A stretch of 64,000 bases of DNA from Cohnella faecalis (GCF_003570905.1 NZ_QXJM01000027.1:186001-250000), one strand, 5' to 3'. Counted from the first letter of the stretch, positions 37,661 to 46,190 are shown. A program made the numbers and translations. The notes: generated by a model not told the origin, from the sequence alone.

Positions 37661-39501
37661 AGCGGGTCCCCCTCTTTCTCGATGCTGAAATGCTGATGGC
37701 CATTGGACCCTAAAACATAGATGTCATGGTACATCAGGTTGAGGGACTCCACGTTATCCTCGCTCCATACCCAGGAATAGTGAGGGTAGTCCTTGCTGCG
37801 AGTGTAAGTTGCATACCTTTGGATAATCGGAGCTTGGGGATGATGATGGGCTTTAATGTGTTTGCCCGCGCTGATGACAGCTATCATTTCATCTTTTTTA
37901 TGGATCATTTTGATGAATCGCTCAGAGGAGGAAGTCTCCCTGCTGCCGTGATGCGGAACCTGAATAATATTGACGTCGGAAAGAATCTTGTTGCGTTCAT
38001 AGCGCTCGATCATGAAATCTTCTGTCTCGAAAGTGGCGTCTCCACAGATGATCACTTTCAGGAAAGGTTTATACATCTGGCAGTTATCAAAGTCTTCTTC
38101 AAATTCCTTGCCGACGGTTTTACCGCCGGGATCGTTGGGCGGCGAGTATTTCTGGCAATCCTCTTCACTTCGGAACAGCTCGATCAGAGTCACGACGCTC
38201 GATGCGTTCGTATCCCCTTTTTTCACATCACTGGCCACGATCCGAATCTTGGATTTGATCGGATTCTTCTCGTTGAGCGGAGGAAGCGTCGTTCGTCTCT
38301 TCTCGGAGGATTCCTTCTCCGGGTTCGCAACCGCTTTGTTCCAATCGTAATCGCTTAGGACGAGAGTAGAGCCGATTCCTTCGTCTAATACCTGGGTAAA
38401 GGGCTTTTTGGAATCTTTCGTTTTGATGTAGACGGCCGATTCATCCTTATTAACCCGAACATTAAAGTTGTTTTTTCCATTGTTTTTGATTTTTTTATCA
38501 ATCGGGTATTTTTGCAGGTCGTCGCTATGGAAGACGTTGGTCAGAAGGAACTCATTAATGATTTCTTTGAATTCGTTGCAGTGATCTTCATCCTTGTGGG
38601 TCAGAATCAAGTAATTCAGAACGTAATTGGTACCGAGGTATTCCGGACGCTTCAAAATTTCCTTTAACTTCTTGCGGCATTCTGCAGAGGATTCCTCTTT
38701 AGTGACATCCAGAGTATGAGTGCGCTTTTTTTTGTTCGCGGCGTAATTGCTGAAGTGACTGTGGTCGTTTAGTGTCATGGGGGTGCCATCGCTTGGCTCC
38801 GTGTAGGACACTTTATTGTTGACTCTATATTGGCCGATATGGCTGAAGCCGTTCGACCCGCAGTCGATGATGCCGACCTCGCCTTCCGGGGTTTTGAACA
38901 CGGTGCAGTCTCCCTGGCCCATTCGGATGAAGCTGATGTAGAACTTGCCGTCATCGCGCGCGCCCGTAATTCCCGTTGTCCCTGGAATGGTCTTTGGCAC
39001 GGTCGTGCTGGACAAGCATTGAAATAAGAGATCCGTGAATTGCAGCTGTACGTCGTCAACGATATTTTGGTATTTTTTGTCATATGAAAGCTCTGTTGAC
39101 GTGTCCAATCCGTCGCCTTTTTCGGTAATTCGTTTGCGTCTCAGCGATCTTCCGCTATCCAGCCCCCTATTGTCATATGAATCCAGCAGCACTTTGAGAG
39201 AGTTGATTGCGGTATCGAGGATGTCTATCACTTCTTTGTGCTTGTCGATCAGCTGATAACCCTCGAACAGTGTCGTATTGAAGGAAAGGATGGCAAATAG
39301 AGCGATTGTTTGGTCTTCGTCCGGCATGAAGGTGCTGGAAGATTCCAGTCCTTCGTATACTTCTTTTACCCCTTCCAAATTTTTAATGTAAACACGCGGG
39401 TCGTCACCGAAAATGGATCTGAGCGTGCTTTCCCTTTGACGTTCATCAACGCGGACGTATTCACGCTTTTTTTCTTGTCTTTCCCTTTTATCCCCTGGCA
39501 T
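37657..39501 (-). CDS. ComEC-like metallo-beta-lactamase-fold protein without membrane domain (614 aa)
   Basis: The N-terminal 180 residues are charged, mostly helical and unrecognised. The C-terminal part is an MBL-fold hydrolase of the ComEC/Rec2 class: FIRMGQGDCTVFKT (191-204), IIDCGSNG (211-218), the metal motif LTHKDEDH (300-307, with H302, D304, D306, H307), VIICGDATFETED (483-495), VPHHGS (515-520) and AGKHIKAHHHP (545-555). An insert of about 170 residues separates the metal motif from the GD motif. No transmembrane helix is present, unlike ComEC itself, so it is probably a soluble nuclease or phosphodiesterase. AGGAGG lies eight bases before the ATG. It lies between the two repeat-protein genes and is co-transcribed with both. 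Confidence 0.85.
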   Translation of the reverse strand: MPGDKRERQEKKREYVRVDERQRESTLRSIFGDDPRVYIKNLEGVKEVYEGLESSSTFMPDEDQTIALFAILSFNTTLFEGYQLIDKHKEVIDILDTAINSLKVLLDSYDNRGLDSGRSLRRKRITEKGDGLDTSTELSYDKKYQNIVDDVQLQFTDLLFQCLSSTTVPKTIPGTTGITGARDDGKFYISFIRMGQGDCTVFKTPEGEVGIIDCGSNGFSHIGQYRVNNKVSYTEPSDGTPMTLNDHSHFSNYAANKKKRTHTLDVTKEESSAECRKKLKEILKRPEYLGTNYVLNYLILTHKDEDHCNEFKEIINEFLLTNVFHSDDLQKYPIDKKIKNNGKNNFNVRVNKDESAVYIKTKDSKKPFTQVLDEGIGSTLVLSDYDWNKAVANPEKESSEKRRTTLPPLNEKNPIKSKIRIVASDVKKGDTNASSVVTLIELFRSEEDCQKYSPPNDPGGKTVGKEFEEDFDNCQMYKPFLKVIICGDATFETEDFMIERYERNKILSDVNIIQVPHHGSRETSSSERFIKMIHKKDEMIAVISAGKHIKAHHHPQAPIIQRYATYTRSKDYPHYSWVWSEDNVESLNLMYHDIYVLGSNGHQHFSIEKEGDPL

Positions 39502-39528
39502 AGTTTCCTCCTCTATCCCTGGCAGTCA

Positions 39529-42174
39529 TCACTTATTAAAATGGACAATCAGTTCGTTCAGCAAATTGTCAACGGATGCGGCGAGATCGTAGAAGTCAAA
39601 TTCAAATTGGGGACGGAAGCGTTGCCCTATAAATTCCACGTCGGCATACAGCGTGATTGTATGGTGCTGGAGTTGCTGCAGCCCGGCTTCGAAGCCGACT
39701 TCCCTGATCGTTACGACGGTTTGTCCGAACAGGGCTAGTCCTGGCAGGGCTAACGAGAGTGCAGACAACAAGCCTTGTTCCATCTTGAGGGAATGGGCGG
39801 CTTGTTTCCCCTCCTCCAAAGCTGTCTGCGCTTGTTCGAGAGAAGCGCGGAGCTGATCCAGGCTCGATGAATTCGGGCTTTCGAACGGCCGATCTGCCGT
39901 TGCCGTCGCATCGTCGGATAGGGAAGGGTGCTGATTTTCCTGACGCCGAATCGTCTCCTCGATCGATTGAATCCATTGGGCTTGCTCGTCCACCGCTGCA
40001 TCAGCCATCTTGTGTTGCGCTCCGATCGATTCGATCTTCTCGTTCAGCAGTTCGGGGATCATGCGTTGGACGTAGTTCAGGAAGTCCGGACCGAGGCGGC
40101 CCTTGACGGTGAACTCGCCGCTTGCGGCTTGTCCCCAAGGGGCATGCACTTGCAGGTCGGCACCGAACTCGTGGAACAGCTTGCCATCGAAGCTCGTCTT
40201 GATGCCGTACTCGGATAATTGGATGAGAACGTCTTTGGATTCGGAGAAAAAGGTAATACGACCGGCAATCTGCCCCGACCACTGGCCGTTCGTCTCTCTT
40301 GTGATCGCAAGCAGCGGCCCGGGTCTTTCTTCCGTTCCGGTCACATACAGCGTCTCTCCGAGCTCGAACGAAGGCCACTCCGCTTCCAGCTTCAATTGGC
40401 CCTGGGAGTCGAGGAACAGCCGGGCATCTGAGCGGATGCCGATGACGTCCAGCGTGCCGGTAATGATCAATCCTCTTCCGTTGTAGCTCGCCGCTTCAAT
40501 GGAAGTCCCTTGAGGGTTGCCGATGAGATAGAGACGGCTGTTCGACCACGTCATTTCTTGCAGATAAGCAGGAGCAACTTCCAGGTTCAGCGTCTGGACG
40601 AGCTGGAGGAGCGTCAGGGAGCCGACGTATTCTCCATAGAAATAATCGCGCAGCTCCTGTCCGATGACTGGACAGGCCAGTTGAAGCGATTGCTGGTCCA
40701 GGTCCGAATCGGCGGCAATCCCGGCAGAAAGCGGAAGCTCACTCTCGATCGTCAATCTAAGCTCCGGGTGCAGTTCCAGACGAAGCTTCGTCTCCGCCAG
40801 ATTCAATTCGGAGAAGCCAAACGGATTTTTCCAGGTGTGCTGGAGCGGGAGCAAATAGTCTTTTGGATCTAGTGAAAATTCGGTTTCGACAGCAAAAACG
40901 AGCTTTTCCCCGTAAACATTGGCGGCAACTTCCATGTGGATCGTCATATCGACGCGATTCGAAGAGCCGCTCACCTCGAACGCCGTCATCTCCAGGGAGT
41001 CGGCGATGGCGTAAGACTCCTTCTCCTGCAAGGAAGCGGTCCATTCTACGACGGTGGAGTCGGACTTGATGCGGGCAACGGCGTCGAGCTTCTGGGTGTT
41101 AAGCAGGATATTAAGTGACTTGAGCATGAGATGACCGTTGAGCAACACTCCCGTATACATCCACGTTCCTTGTTTGGCACCGGCGTGGGCAGCCGGATGG
41201 TTGGCCGCAAGACGCGGAAGCGTGAAAGAGCTATCATCCAGGGAGGCGATGTACATGGTCGAACCGACGAGCGGTAGCTGACTGAACGGACCAAGATCGC
41301 AGGAGAACCGGGTCAAGTCCCAGTTCGGCGGCAGGAGGAATCCAGATGTGAAATGCCAGTTGCCCAGCCGAGGCGCAATGATGATTTCATAAGTGCCGTT
41401 CATCTCCGAGCTATGATGCAGGGTCAGACTGTAATTCCCGTCTTCCTGCTTGCGGAGGAAGAGAAGCGAGTCGCTAAGATGGATGTCCGGGGCGCCAATT
41501 GGATAGCATGCTGGCCCGCACATCGAATCGATGAAAGATTGGAGCGGGAGCGCAGCGAGGGCTCCGCTCCATTCGGGAGTTTGGTCGCCCAGCACCGCAT
41601 TCAGCGGGAAGGCGAGTTCTCCGGCGTGAGCTGTGGCGCTAATCAGGAGTTGGGCTGGCGCCCCTGCGTTCTGCGCGTAGGGCAGCGTGACGAGAATATC
41701 GGTGAGCTGCAACGAGTCCGCTCCTGCCGAGAGGCTGCGGGATGACGCCAGCCGCACCTGCCAGCTATAGAGGCGCTGCTCCTTGAAGGCGAGCAGCTCC
41801 AGCTCTGAACAGAAGTAGGGACCGGCTAGATCGGTCTTGGCTAACGTTTCTTCCAGCCAGGGCGCTGCTGGGATGGCTTCTCCTGGCGCATGGGCAGCAC
41901 GGAACGACAACCGCAGGGCGTTCTGCCCGTTCACCGGAGTGTAGGAGACCTTGACCTCTACCCGCTCAAGCTGGAACAGCGCAGCATATCCGGTAATCGT
42001 CACGGCCTGTACGTCGGCTTCGAGCGTCGCTTCTTGCAGAACAAGCGAATCTACAGGCAAAAGCTGCTGGACAAAGCGAGCCTCCTCTTCGGGAAGCCTG
42101 CTCAAGTCCGTCACGACATAGCGATTCTCTTGAATCTTCTGTCGCAACTCCGAAACAAGCTCATCAACCGACAT
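39529..42174 (-). CDS. Beta-rich repeat protein, shorter paralogue of the giant protein (881 aa)
   Basis: I do not recognise this protein, but it is related to the 2034-residue neighbour. Its N-terminal domain (about 1-160: LQEATLEADVQAVTITGYAA, ALRLSFRAAHAPGE) aligns with that of the giant protein. The middle (about 160-690) is beta-rich. A coiled coil (about 690-797), a hydrophobic stretch (about 798-822) and the tail ITLYADVEFIGQRFRPQFEF repeat the giant protein's ending. It has no signal peptide. GAGGTC lies seven bases before the ATG, and a good sigma-A-type promoter lies 37 bases upstream, so it is the first gene of the operon. Confidence 0.83.
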   Translation of the reverse strand: MSVDELVSELRQKIQENRYVVTDLSRLPEEEARFVQQLLPVDSLVLQEATLEADVQAVTITGYAALFQLERVEVKVSYTPVNGQNALRLSFRAAHAPGEAIPAAPWLEETLAKTDLAGPYFCSELELLAFKEQRLYSWQVRLASSRSLSAGADSLQLTDILVTLPYAQNAGAPAQLLISATAHAGELAFPLNAVLGDQTPEWSGALAALPLQSFIDSMCGPACYPIGAPDIHLSDSLLFLRKQEDGNYSLTLHHSSEMNGTYEIIIAPRLGNWHFTSGFLLPPNWDLTRFSCDLGPFSQLPLVGSTMYIASLDDSSFTLPRLAANHPAAHAGAKQGTWMYTGVLLNGHLMLKSLNILLNTQKLDAVARIKSDSTVVEWTASLQEKESYAIADSLEMTAFEVSGSSNRVDMTIHMEVAANVYGEKLVFAVETEFSLDPKDYLLPLQHTWKNPFGFSELNLAETKLRLELHPELRLTIESELPLSAGIAADSDLDQQSLQLACPVIGQELRDYFYGEYVGSLTLLQLVQTLNLEVAPAYLQEMTWSNSRLYLIGNPQGTSIEAASYNGRGLIITGTLDVIGIRSDARLFLDSQGQLKLEAEWPSFELGETLYVTGTEERPGPLLAITRETNGQWSGQIAGRITFFSESKDVLIQLSEYGIKTSFDGKLFHEFGADLQVHAPWGQAASGEFTVKGRLGPDFLNYVQRMIPELLNEKIESIGAQHKMADAAVDEQAQWIQSIEETIRRQENQHPSLSDDATATADRPFESPNSSSLDQLRASLEQAQTALEEGKQAAHSLKMEQGLLSALSLALPGLALFGQTVVTIREVGFEAGLQQLQHHTITLYADVEFIGQRFRPQFEFDFYDLAASVDNLLNELIVHFNK

Positions 42175-42210
42175 TTTCTGACCTCATTCCATTTTTTAGA
42201 TGCAATTTCC

Positions 42211-42240
42211 ATTCTACACTTGGTAGTTTTGTCTTATCAA
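42211..42240 (-). promoter_or_regulatory. Sigma-A type promoter of the repeat-protein operon
   Basis: On the minus strand TTGATA (42240-42235), an 18-base spacer and TAGAAT (42216-42211) lie 37 bases before the ATG of the 881-residue gene. No operator-like repeat was seen. Confidence 0.65.
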
Positions 42241-42398
42241 CATATCAAAATAGTCCCTGATGAATCAGCGACTGATCACTGAGGATTGTAGCCAGTAAAA
42301 TATTTAGGAGAATTCAATCTTATGCATCCACAACGGTAACGTAAGCGTAATACAGTGGCTTTCACTGGCGTATCGTATTTCGCACTAGGGAGCTGAAC

Positions 42399-42632
42399 GT
42401 GAAAGGGTACTACCTGCTGTGCATGGTGCTGATCACGATGTCTTGTATTGTTGTACAAAAAGTTGTACGCCACAATACAGAAGACAGAGAAATTCAACTA
42501 GAGAATCCGAAGCACAGAAAACGGAATACAAGTGCGTTCACAGGAATGGCTTATGCAGGGATGGTCATCGGTTTCGGAATGTTTGCTATCGGGATGGCCA
42601 ATGCCCCTTTCGAGCTGAATGTGAACGGCTAG
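42399..42632 (+). CDS. Small membrane protein
   Basis: This 77-residue protein of unknown function has two hydrophobic segments (about residues 3-20 and 49-67) separated by a charged loop (RHNTEDREIQLENPKHRKRN). It starts at a GTG with AGGGAG about seven bases upstream. It is divergent from the repeat-protein operon. Composition and layout fit a small membrane protein, but I cannot name a family. A weak hairpin (AGAGAAGG ... CCTTCTCT) follows at about 42664-42694. Confidence 0.5.
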   Translation: MKGYYLLCMVLITMSCIVVQKVVRHNTEDREIQLENPKHRKRNTSAFTGMAYAGMVIGFGMFAIGMANAPFELNVNG

Positions 42633-43052
42633 TAATCTTGGCACCGGAGGTGTCAGATACCAGAGAAGGCGGCGCTGAAGCATCCCCTTCTCTTTAGTAT
42701 GAGCAGATAGTCGCAATGGATTTATTGGGTTGCGGCTCTTTTTTGAACATTCGATAAGTCAATGAAACTGCTTGAGCCTGTGTACCTGAAACGATCATTT
42801 TAACCACACAGAATCAGTGAAAAAGTATGACTCCTCCTGTGCGGCGCTTGGGTAAATCTCAGGCGAGACGAAGGAGGTTTTTTGGGGCGGGACATTTAAC
42901 GAATGTTAAGAAGTAGGCTCCAGTAACGCCCTATATTCGCTGACACACCAAAGAGCCCGAATCCTGTGATAAAATCGGGCACTTAGAATAGGAGATACCT
43001 CGTTAGTAATTCCGGTGAACTTTTCATTGCGTATACGGAGGGTTGGAATATA
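42633..43052. other. Intergenic stretch
   Basis: No gene is supported. It contains a weak hairpin near 42664-42694, a CCTCCT ... AGGAGG pair around 42831-42886 followed by TTTTTT, with a long internal segment, and a GCCCGA ... TCGGGC inverted repeat at about 42955-42980. The middle element could be a terminator or a structured leader. Confidence 0.4.
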
Positions 43053-43646
43053 ATGATTCTCAACTTACCTGTACGGGTTTTATGGAAGTTGCAAATGGAG
43101 GTTAAGATTGATGGGGAAGCCCCACTCATTTGCCCCTCTGCTGAGTTCCAAGAGCACTACATGGAATTCTATAGGGACTGGATCGATAGTGGTGAACATA
43201 TCGTGCCATGGGTTGTCGAGAAAGACCCAAGCGATTTCGGAGCCTTTCTGAACTTTCTCTATGCAGAAGATAGTGAAGAGAAGTTGGCCGACCCGAACAA
43301 GGTGCCGCATTCGACCTATTGGCTGTTGAACGAGGACGATTTGCTCGTAGGAGCAGTTAACATTCGGCATCGGCTAAACGCTAAACTTCTGAGCCGCGGT
43401 GGACATATCGGTTATGGGGTTAGACCGGCTTATCGGCGTAGAGGGTACGCAAGTGCGATATTATTTCAAGTGTTGCAGATCGCCAAACGGATGGAGATAG
43501 AGCAAGTTTTGGTGACTTGCGATAAAACCAACATTGGCTCGTGGAAGACCATTTTGAAGAATGGCGGCGTACTGGAGTCGGAGTTTACCGAAGAGAATGG
43601 GAATGTTGTAAAACGATTTTGGATCAGGATGTCCGAGACGAACTAG
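43053..43646 (+). CDS. GNAT family N-acetyltransferase
   Basis: This 197-residue protein has a GNAT fold. The acetyl-CoA-binding loop is in GYGVRPAYRRRGYASAILFQ (Q/R-x-x-G-x-G/A) near residues 126-145, preceded by LVGAVNIRHRLNAKLLSRGG and followed by the conserved NIGSWKTILKNGGVLE. The pattern is that of predicted acetyltransferases related to COG3981. The ATG has GGAGGG ten bases upstream. The acceptor is unknown. A macrodomain gene follows after 41 bases. Confidence 0.85.
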   Translation: MILNLPVRVLWKLQMEVKIDGEAPLICPSAEFQEHYMEFYRDWIDSGEHIVPWVVEKDPSDFGAFLNFLYAEDSEEKLADPNKVPHSTYWLLNEDDLLVGAVNIRHRLNAKLLSRGGHIGYGVRPAYRRRGYASAILFQVLQIAKRMEIEQVLVTCDKTNIGSWKTILKNGGVLESEFTEENGNVVKRFWIRMSETN

Positions 43647-43687
43647 TAAGGAGTTGTAGCGAGCGTAGCGGAAGGAGTTGTTGGTTT

Positions 43688-44227
43688 GTGGAAGTTGTTT
43701 TGCATTCAACTGTGATAGAAGTGATCCAAGGTGACATAACCAAAGCTTCACTGGATTGTATAGTAAACGCAGCCAACACCAGTTTGCTGGGAGGAGGAGG
43801 CGTCGATGGTGCCATACATCGAGCAGGCGGGAAACAAATCTTAGATGAGTGTATTCGGATCAGAAACGCTCAAGGAAACTGCCCAACAGGAGAAGCTGTA
43901 CTAACAACGGGCGGGCGACTTCATGCGAAGTACGTCATACATACTATAGGGCCGGTATGGAATGGCGGACAGAGCCATGAGCCTGAGAAATTAAGCAGTT
44001 GCTACAGAAATACGCTCAACCTGGCTGTAGAAAAGGGAATCAAGAGCATAGCATTTTCCAATATCAGCACGGGGATCTATGGTTTTCCGAAGGACAAGGC
44101 GGCTGAGGTTGCACTAAAGACGGTTGCTGACTTCATAGAGAAAAATGCAACCATTGAACGAGTACAATTTGTCTGCTTTGATCGTGATAATTACGATATT
44201 TATTTAGAGAGGTTAAGGATATCGTGA
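43688..44227 (+). CDS. Macrodomain protein (YmdB-like, O-acetyl-ADP-ribose deacetylase family)
   Basis: This 179-residue single-domain protein starts at the GTG at 43688, with GGAAGGAG ten bases before it; the frame is open further upstream but overlaps the GNAT gene. VIQGDITKASLDCIVNAANT, LLGGGGVDGAIHRAGG and FSNISTGIYGFPKDKAAEVA are the ADP-ribose-binding loops of the MacroD/YmdB class. Such enzymes remove acetyl or ADP-ribosyl groups. The tandem with a GNAT suggests linked small-molecule or protein modification, which is inference. Confidence 0.92.
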   Translation: MEVVLHSTVIEVIQGDITKASLDCIVNAANTSLLGGGGVDGAIHRAGGKQILDECIRIRNAQGNCPTGEAVLTTGGRLHAKYVIHTIGPVWNGGQSHEPEKLSSCYRNTLNLAVEKGIKSIAFSNISTGIYGFPKDKAAEVALKTVADFIEKNATIERVQFVCFDRDNYDIYLERLRIS

Positions 44228-44319
44228 GCGTAAAGGCAATTCTCTGGAGCGGAAGAGATGTAGCTGCGGTAACGATTCAATGAATTTGATTCTGCAATGA
44301 ATATGGGGGCCTCAGGATA

Positions 44320-44586
44320 GTGGATGAGTATGTTTGGGCGATCTTTGTAGCAGAAAATGACGGGGTCTTCCCCAATTTCTATCCGATAGGACTCTACATT
44401 TCACGCGAAAAAGCTATGGAAGAACTGGAAGCATTACCGCGAGATATGAATTATCAACTTCTCAGATTGCCCGTCAATCGGATGTTCCCCTATTATCATA
44501 AGAAGAATGGCAAGCTGGTCGGTATGGATGGGATTCATCATGAGCACATTCATTTCAGGGATAATTACAATGGAGGCGGCTTATGA
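44320..44586 (+). CDS. Small hypothetical protein
   Basis: This 88-residue protein starts at a GTG (VDEYVWAIFVAENDGVFPNF) and has the look of a small alpha/beta protein with a conserved-seeming helix (SREKAMEELEALPRDMNYQL). No signal peptide or metal motif is seen. The following GNAT overlaps its stop by 4 bases, so they are translationally coupled. I do not recognise the family. Confidence 0.6.
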   Translation: MDEYVWAIFVAENDGVFPNFYPIGLYISREKAMEELEALPRDMNYQLLRLPVNRMFPYYHKKNGKLVGMDGIHHEHIHFRDNYNGGGL

Positions 44587-45041
44587 ACATCAGGAAGGCA
44601 ACAGTGGAGGATATAGCGGCGCTGATCCTTATGCGGTGGGAATTCACGCTGGAGCATCAACCCGAAGTTAGCGATAATTTCGAGCTCTTTGCAACGGAAT
44701 GTCGAGCATTTCTTGAACAGGAAATAAGTGGTGAACGTTGGCATATTTGGGTCGCAGAGGTTGACGGAGTCATTGCATCTCACGTTTACATTCAATTGAT
44801 CGACAAGGTGCCGCGACCCGGACGAATAACATATCCATTTGCCTATATGACCAATGTCTATACCGATCCAGATTACAGATCAAGGGGGATCGGCAGCCGA
44901 CTGCTCAAGACGATTCAGGAGTGGGCGGCGGCAAACAAGATTGAATTTATTATTGTATGGCCAAGCGAGGAAAGCAGGGAATTTTATGCAAGGAACCGTT
45001 ATACGCTGTGCAATGATCCGATGGAGCTTCATTTATCATGA
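44583..45041 (+). CDS. GNAT family N-acetyltransferase
   Basis: This 152-residue protein is a compact GNAT. MNIRKATVEDIAALILMRWE is the usual opening, WVAEVDGVIASHVYIQLIDK the central strand, and NVYTDPDYRSRGIGSRLLKT the acetyl-CoA loop (R-x-x-G-I-G). ESREFYARNRY is the typical C-terminal motif. It overlaps the small hypothetical gene upstream by 4 bases. The acceptor is unknown; drug-type or ribosomal-type acetylation are both possible. Confidence 0.88.
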   Translation: MNIRKATVEDIAALILMRWEFTLEHQPEVSDNFELFATECRAFLEQEISGERWHIWVAEVDGVIASHVYIQLIDKVPRPGRITYPFAYMTNVYTDPDYRSRGIGSRLLKTIQEWAAANKIEFIIVWPSEESREFYARNRYTLCNDPMELHLS

Positions 45042-45233
45042 TGTCAGGGATGAGAATAACGCCTGTTTCTATCAATAGTGAAAAATACAAAACCCGACGC
45101 AAAATGAATGCGCTTGCAGAGAATGTAGAATAAATAGTTCCGTGTGCATATCCATATTTAACCATTATCGGCATATGATTAAAGTACAACTTGTAAAATG
45201 GTGTGCAGCTCTTCTTGAAAGGAGGAGGCTGTA

Positions 45234-45323
45234 ATGATGGATTTATTTCAGATATTTTCGGTTCTCTTCGCATTCGGGATGTTCTTGCTCACGCTGTTGA
45301 ATTATATTGAGAAGAAGAAATAA
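45234..45323 (+). CDS. Holin-like toxin peptide (small membrane peptide)
   Basis: This 29-residue peptide, MMDLFQIFSVLFAFGMFLLT, is one hydrophobic helix followed by LNYIEKKK. The pattern (short start, FGMF core, Lys-rich end) matches the putative holin-like toxin family of Firmicutes, some members of which belong to type I toxin-antitoxin pairs. AAAGGAGGAGG lies about eight bases before the ATG, and a terminator follows 65 bases after the stop. An antisense RNA would be expected opposite its 3' part; none can be proven from sequence. Confidence 0.65.
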   Translation: MMDLFQIFSVLFAFGMFLLTLLNYIEKKK

Positions 45324-45388
45324 TCCTATCGATTCTAAGTCTGGTGCGAAACCATACTGAGAAATAAACTCCATTTACAAGTTGTTGG

Positions 45389-45416
45389 GTTGGATCTTAG
45401 GATCCAACTCGATTTT
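45389..45416 (+). terminator. Rho-independent terminator after the holin-like peptide gene
   Basis: The perfect hairpin GTTGGATC-TTAG-GATCCAAC is followed by TCGATTTT. Confidence 0.75.
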
Positions 45417-45454
45417 CTGTAAGAGGCAATAAATACGAGAGAGGATGTTACAGC

Positions 45455-46135
45455 ATGACGGTAGCTATTGCGAATGAATGGGGAACGCTGCTTCAGGAGG
45501 AGATGGACAAGCCCTATTACAAGGAGCTGCAGTTAAAATTATCCGAAGAGTACCGGGAGCGGACGATTTATCCTGAGAGGTCTCGTATTTTTCAAGCGCT
45601 CCAGTGGACGGCTTACGATAGCGTGAAGGTTGTTATTCTGGGGCAAGATCCGTATCACGGTCCCGGCCAGGCTCATGGCTTGAGCTTTTCCGTGCTTCCC
45701 GGCGTGAAACAACCGCCCTCCTTAAAAAATATATTCAAGGAGCTGAAAGAAGATCTCGGCTGCGCGATTCCGGATCACGGAAGCTTGGAGCAATGGGCGA
45801 AGCAGGGGGTGTTGCTTCTGAATGCGGTTCTGACGGTTCGAGAGAGCGAAGCGAATTCGCACCGCAAGCTAGGGTGGGAAACGTTTACCGACCGGATCAT
45901 CGCGCTTCTGAACGATCGGGAACGTCCGATAGTCTTTATTCTATGGGGGAGACATGCGCAGGAAAAAGCGATCTTCATCGATGAAGCCCGCCATTTGGTC
46001 ATACGCTCCGCGCATCCGAGTCCGCTGTCGGCTTACAACGGATTTTACGGCAGCAAGCCGTTCTCCAAGGCGAATGAGTTTCTGACCGCCATCGGGCAGC
46101 AGGGGATTGACTGGCAAATTTCGAGTCTAAAATAA
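45455..46135 (+). CDS. ung: Uracil-DNA glycosylase
   Basis: This 226-residue family 1 enzyme removes uracil from DNA. The water-activating motif VVILGQDPYHGPGQAHGLSF is at about residues 59-78, LLLNAVLTVRESEANSH follows, and HPSPLSAYNGFYGSKPF is the DNA-minor-groove loop. The length matches Bacillus Ung. It is flanked by terminators, so it is a single-gene unit. Confidence 0.97.
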   Translation: MTVAIANEWGTLLQEEMDKPYYKELQLKLSEEYRERTIYPERSRIFQALQWTAYDSVKVVILGQDPYHGPGQAHGLSFSVLPGVKQPPSLKNIFKELKEDLGCAIPDHGSLEQWAKQGVLLLNAVLTVRESEANSHRKLGWETFTDRIIALLNDRERPIVFILWGRHAQEKAIFIDEARHLVIRSAHPSPLSAYNGFYGSKPFSKANEFLTAIGQQGIDWQISSLK

Positions 46136-46143
46136 TTATACGA

Positions 46144-46186
46144 AAAAGCCGGCCTGGAGATTGAATATCGTCCAGGCCGGCTTTTT
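46144..46186. terminator. Bidirectional terminator between ung and the SLH gene
   Basis: AAAAGCCGGCCTGGA ... TCCAGGCCGGCTTTTT forms a perfect stem with T runs on both strands. It serves two convergent genes. Confidence 0.92.
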
Positions 46187-46190
46187 GTTA

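Noticed and set aside
31556..42174. Phage tail or tape-measure region as explanation of the giant genes
   Set aside because: No capsid, portal, baseplate, holin-endolysin or integrase genes are nearby, and the giant proteins are beta-rich repeats rather than helical tape measures.
42831..42892. Glycine-riboswitch-like segment (GGTAAATCTCAGGC) before a CCTCCT/AGGAGG hairpin and T run
   Set aside because: Only a few aptamer-like bases match, the conserved core is not complete, and the downstream genes (GNAT, macrodomain) have no glycine link.
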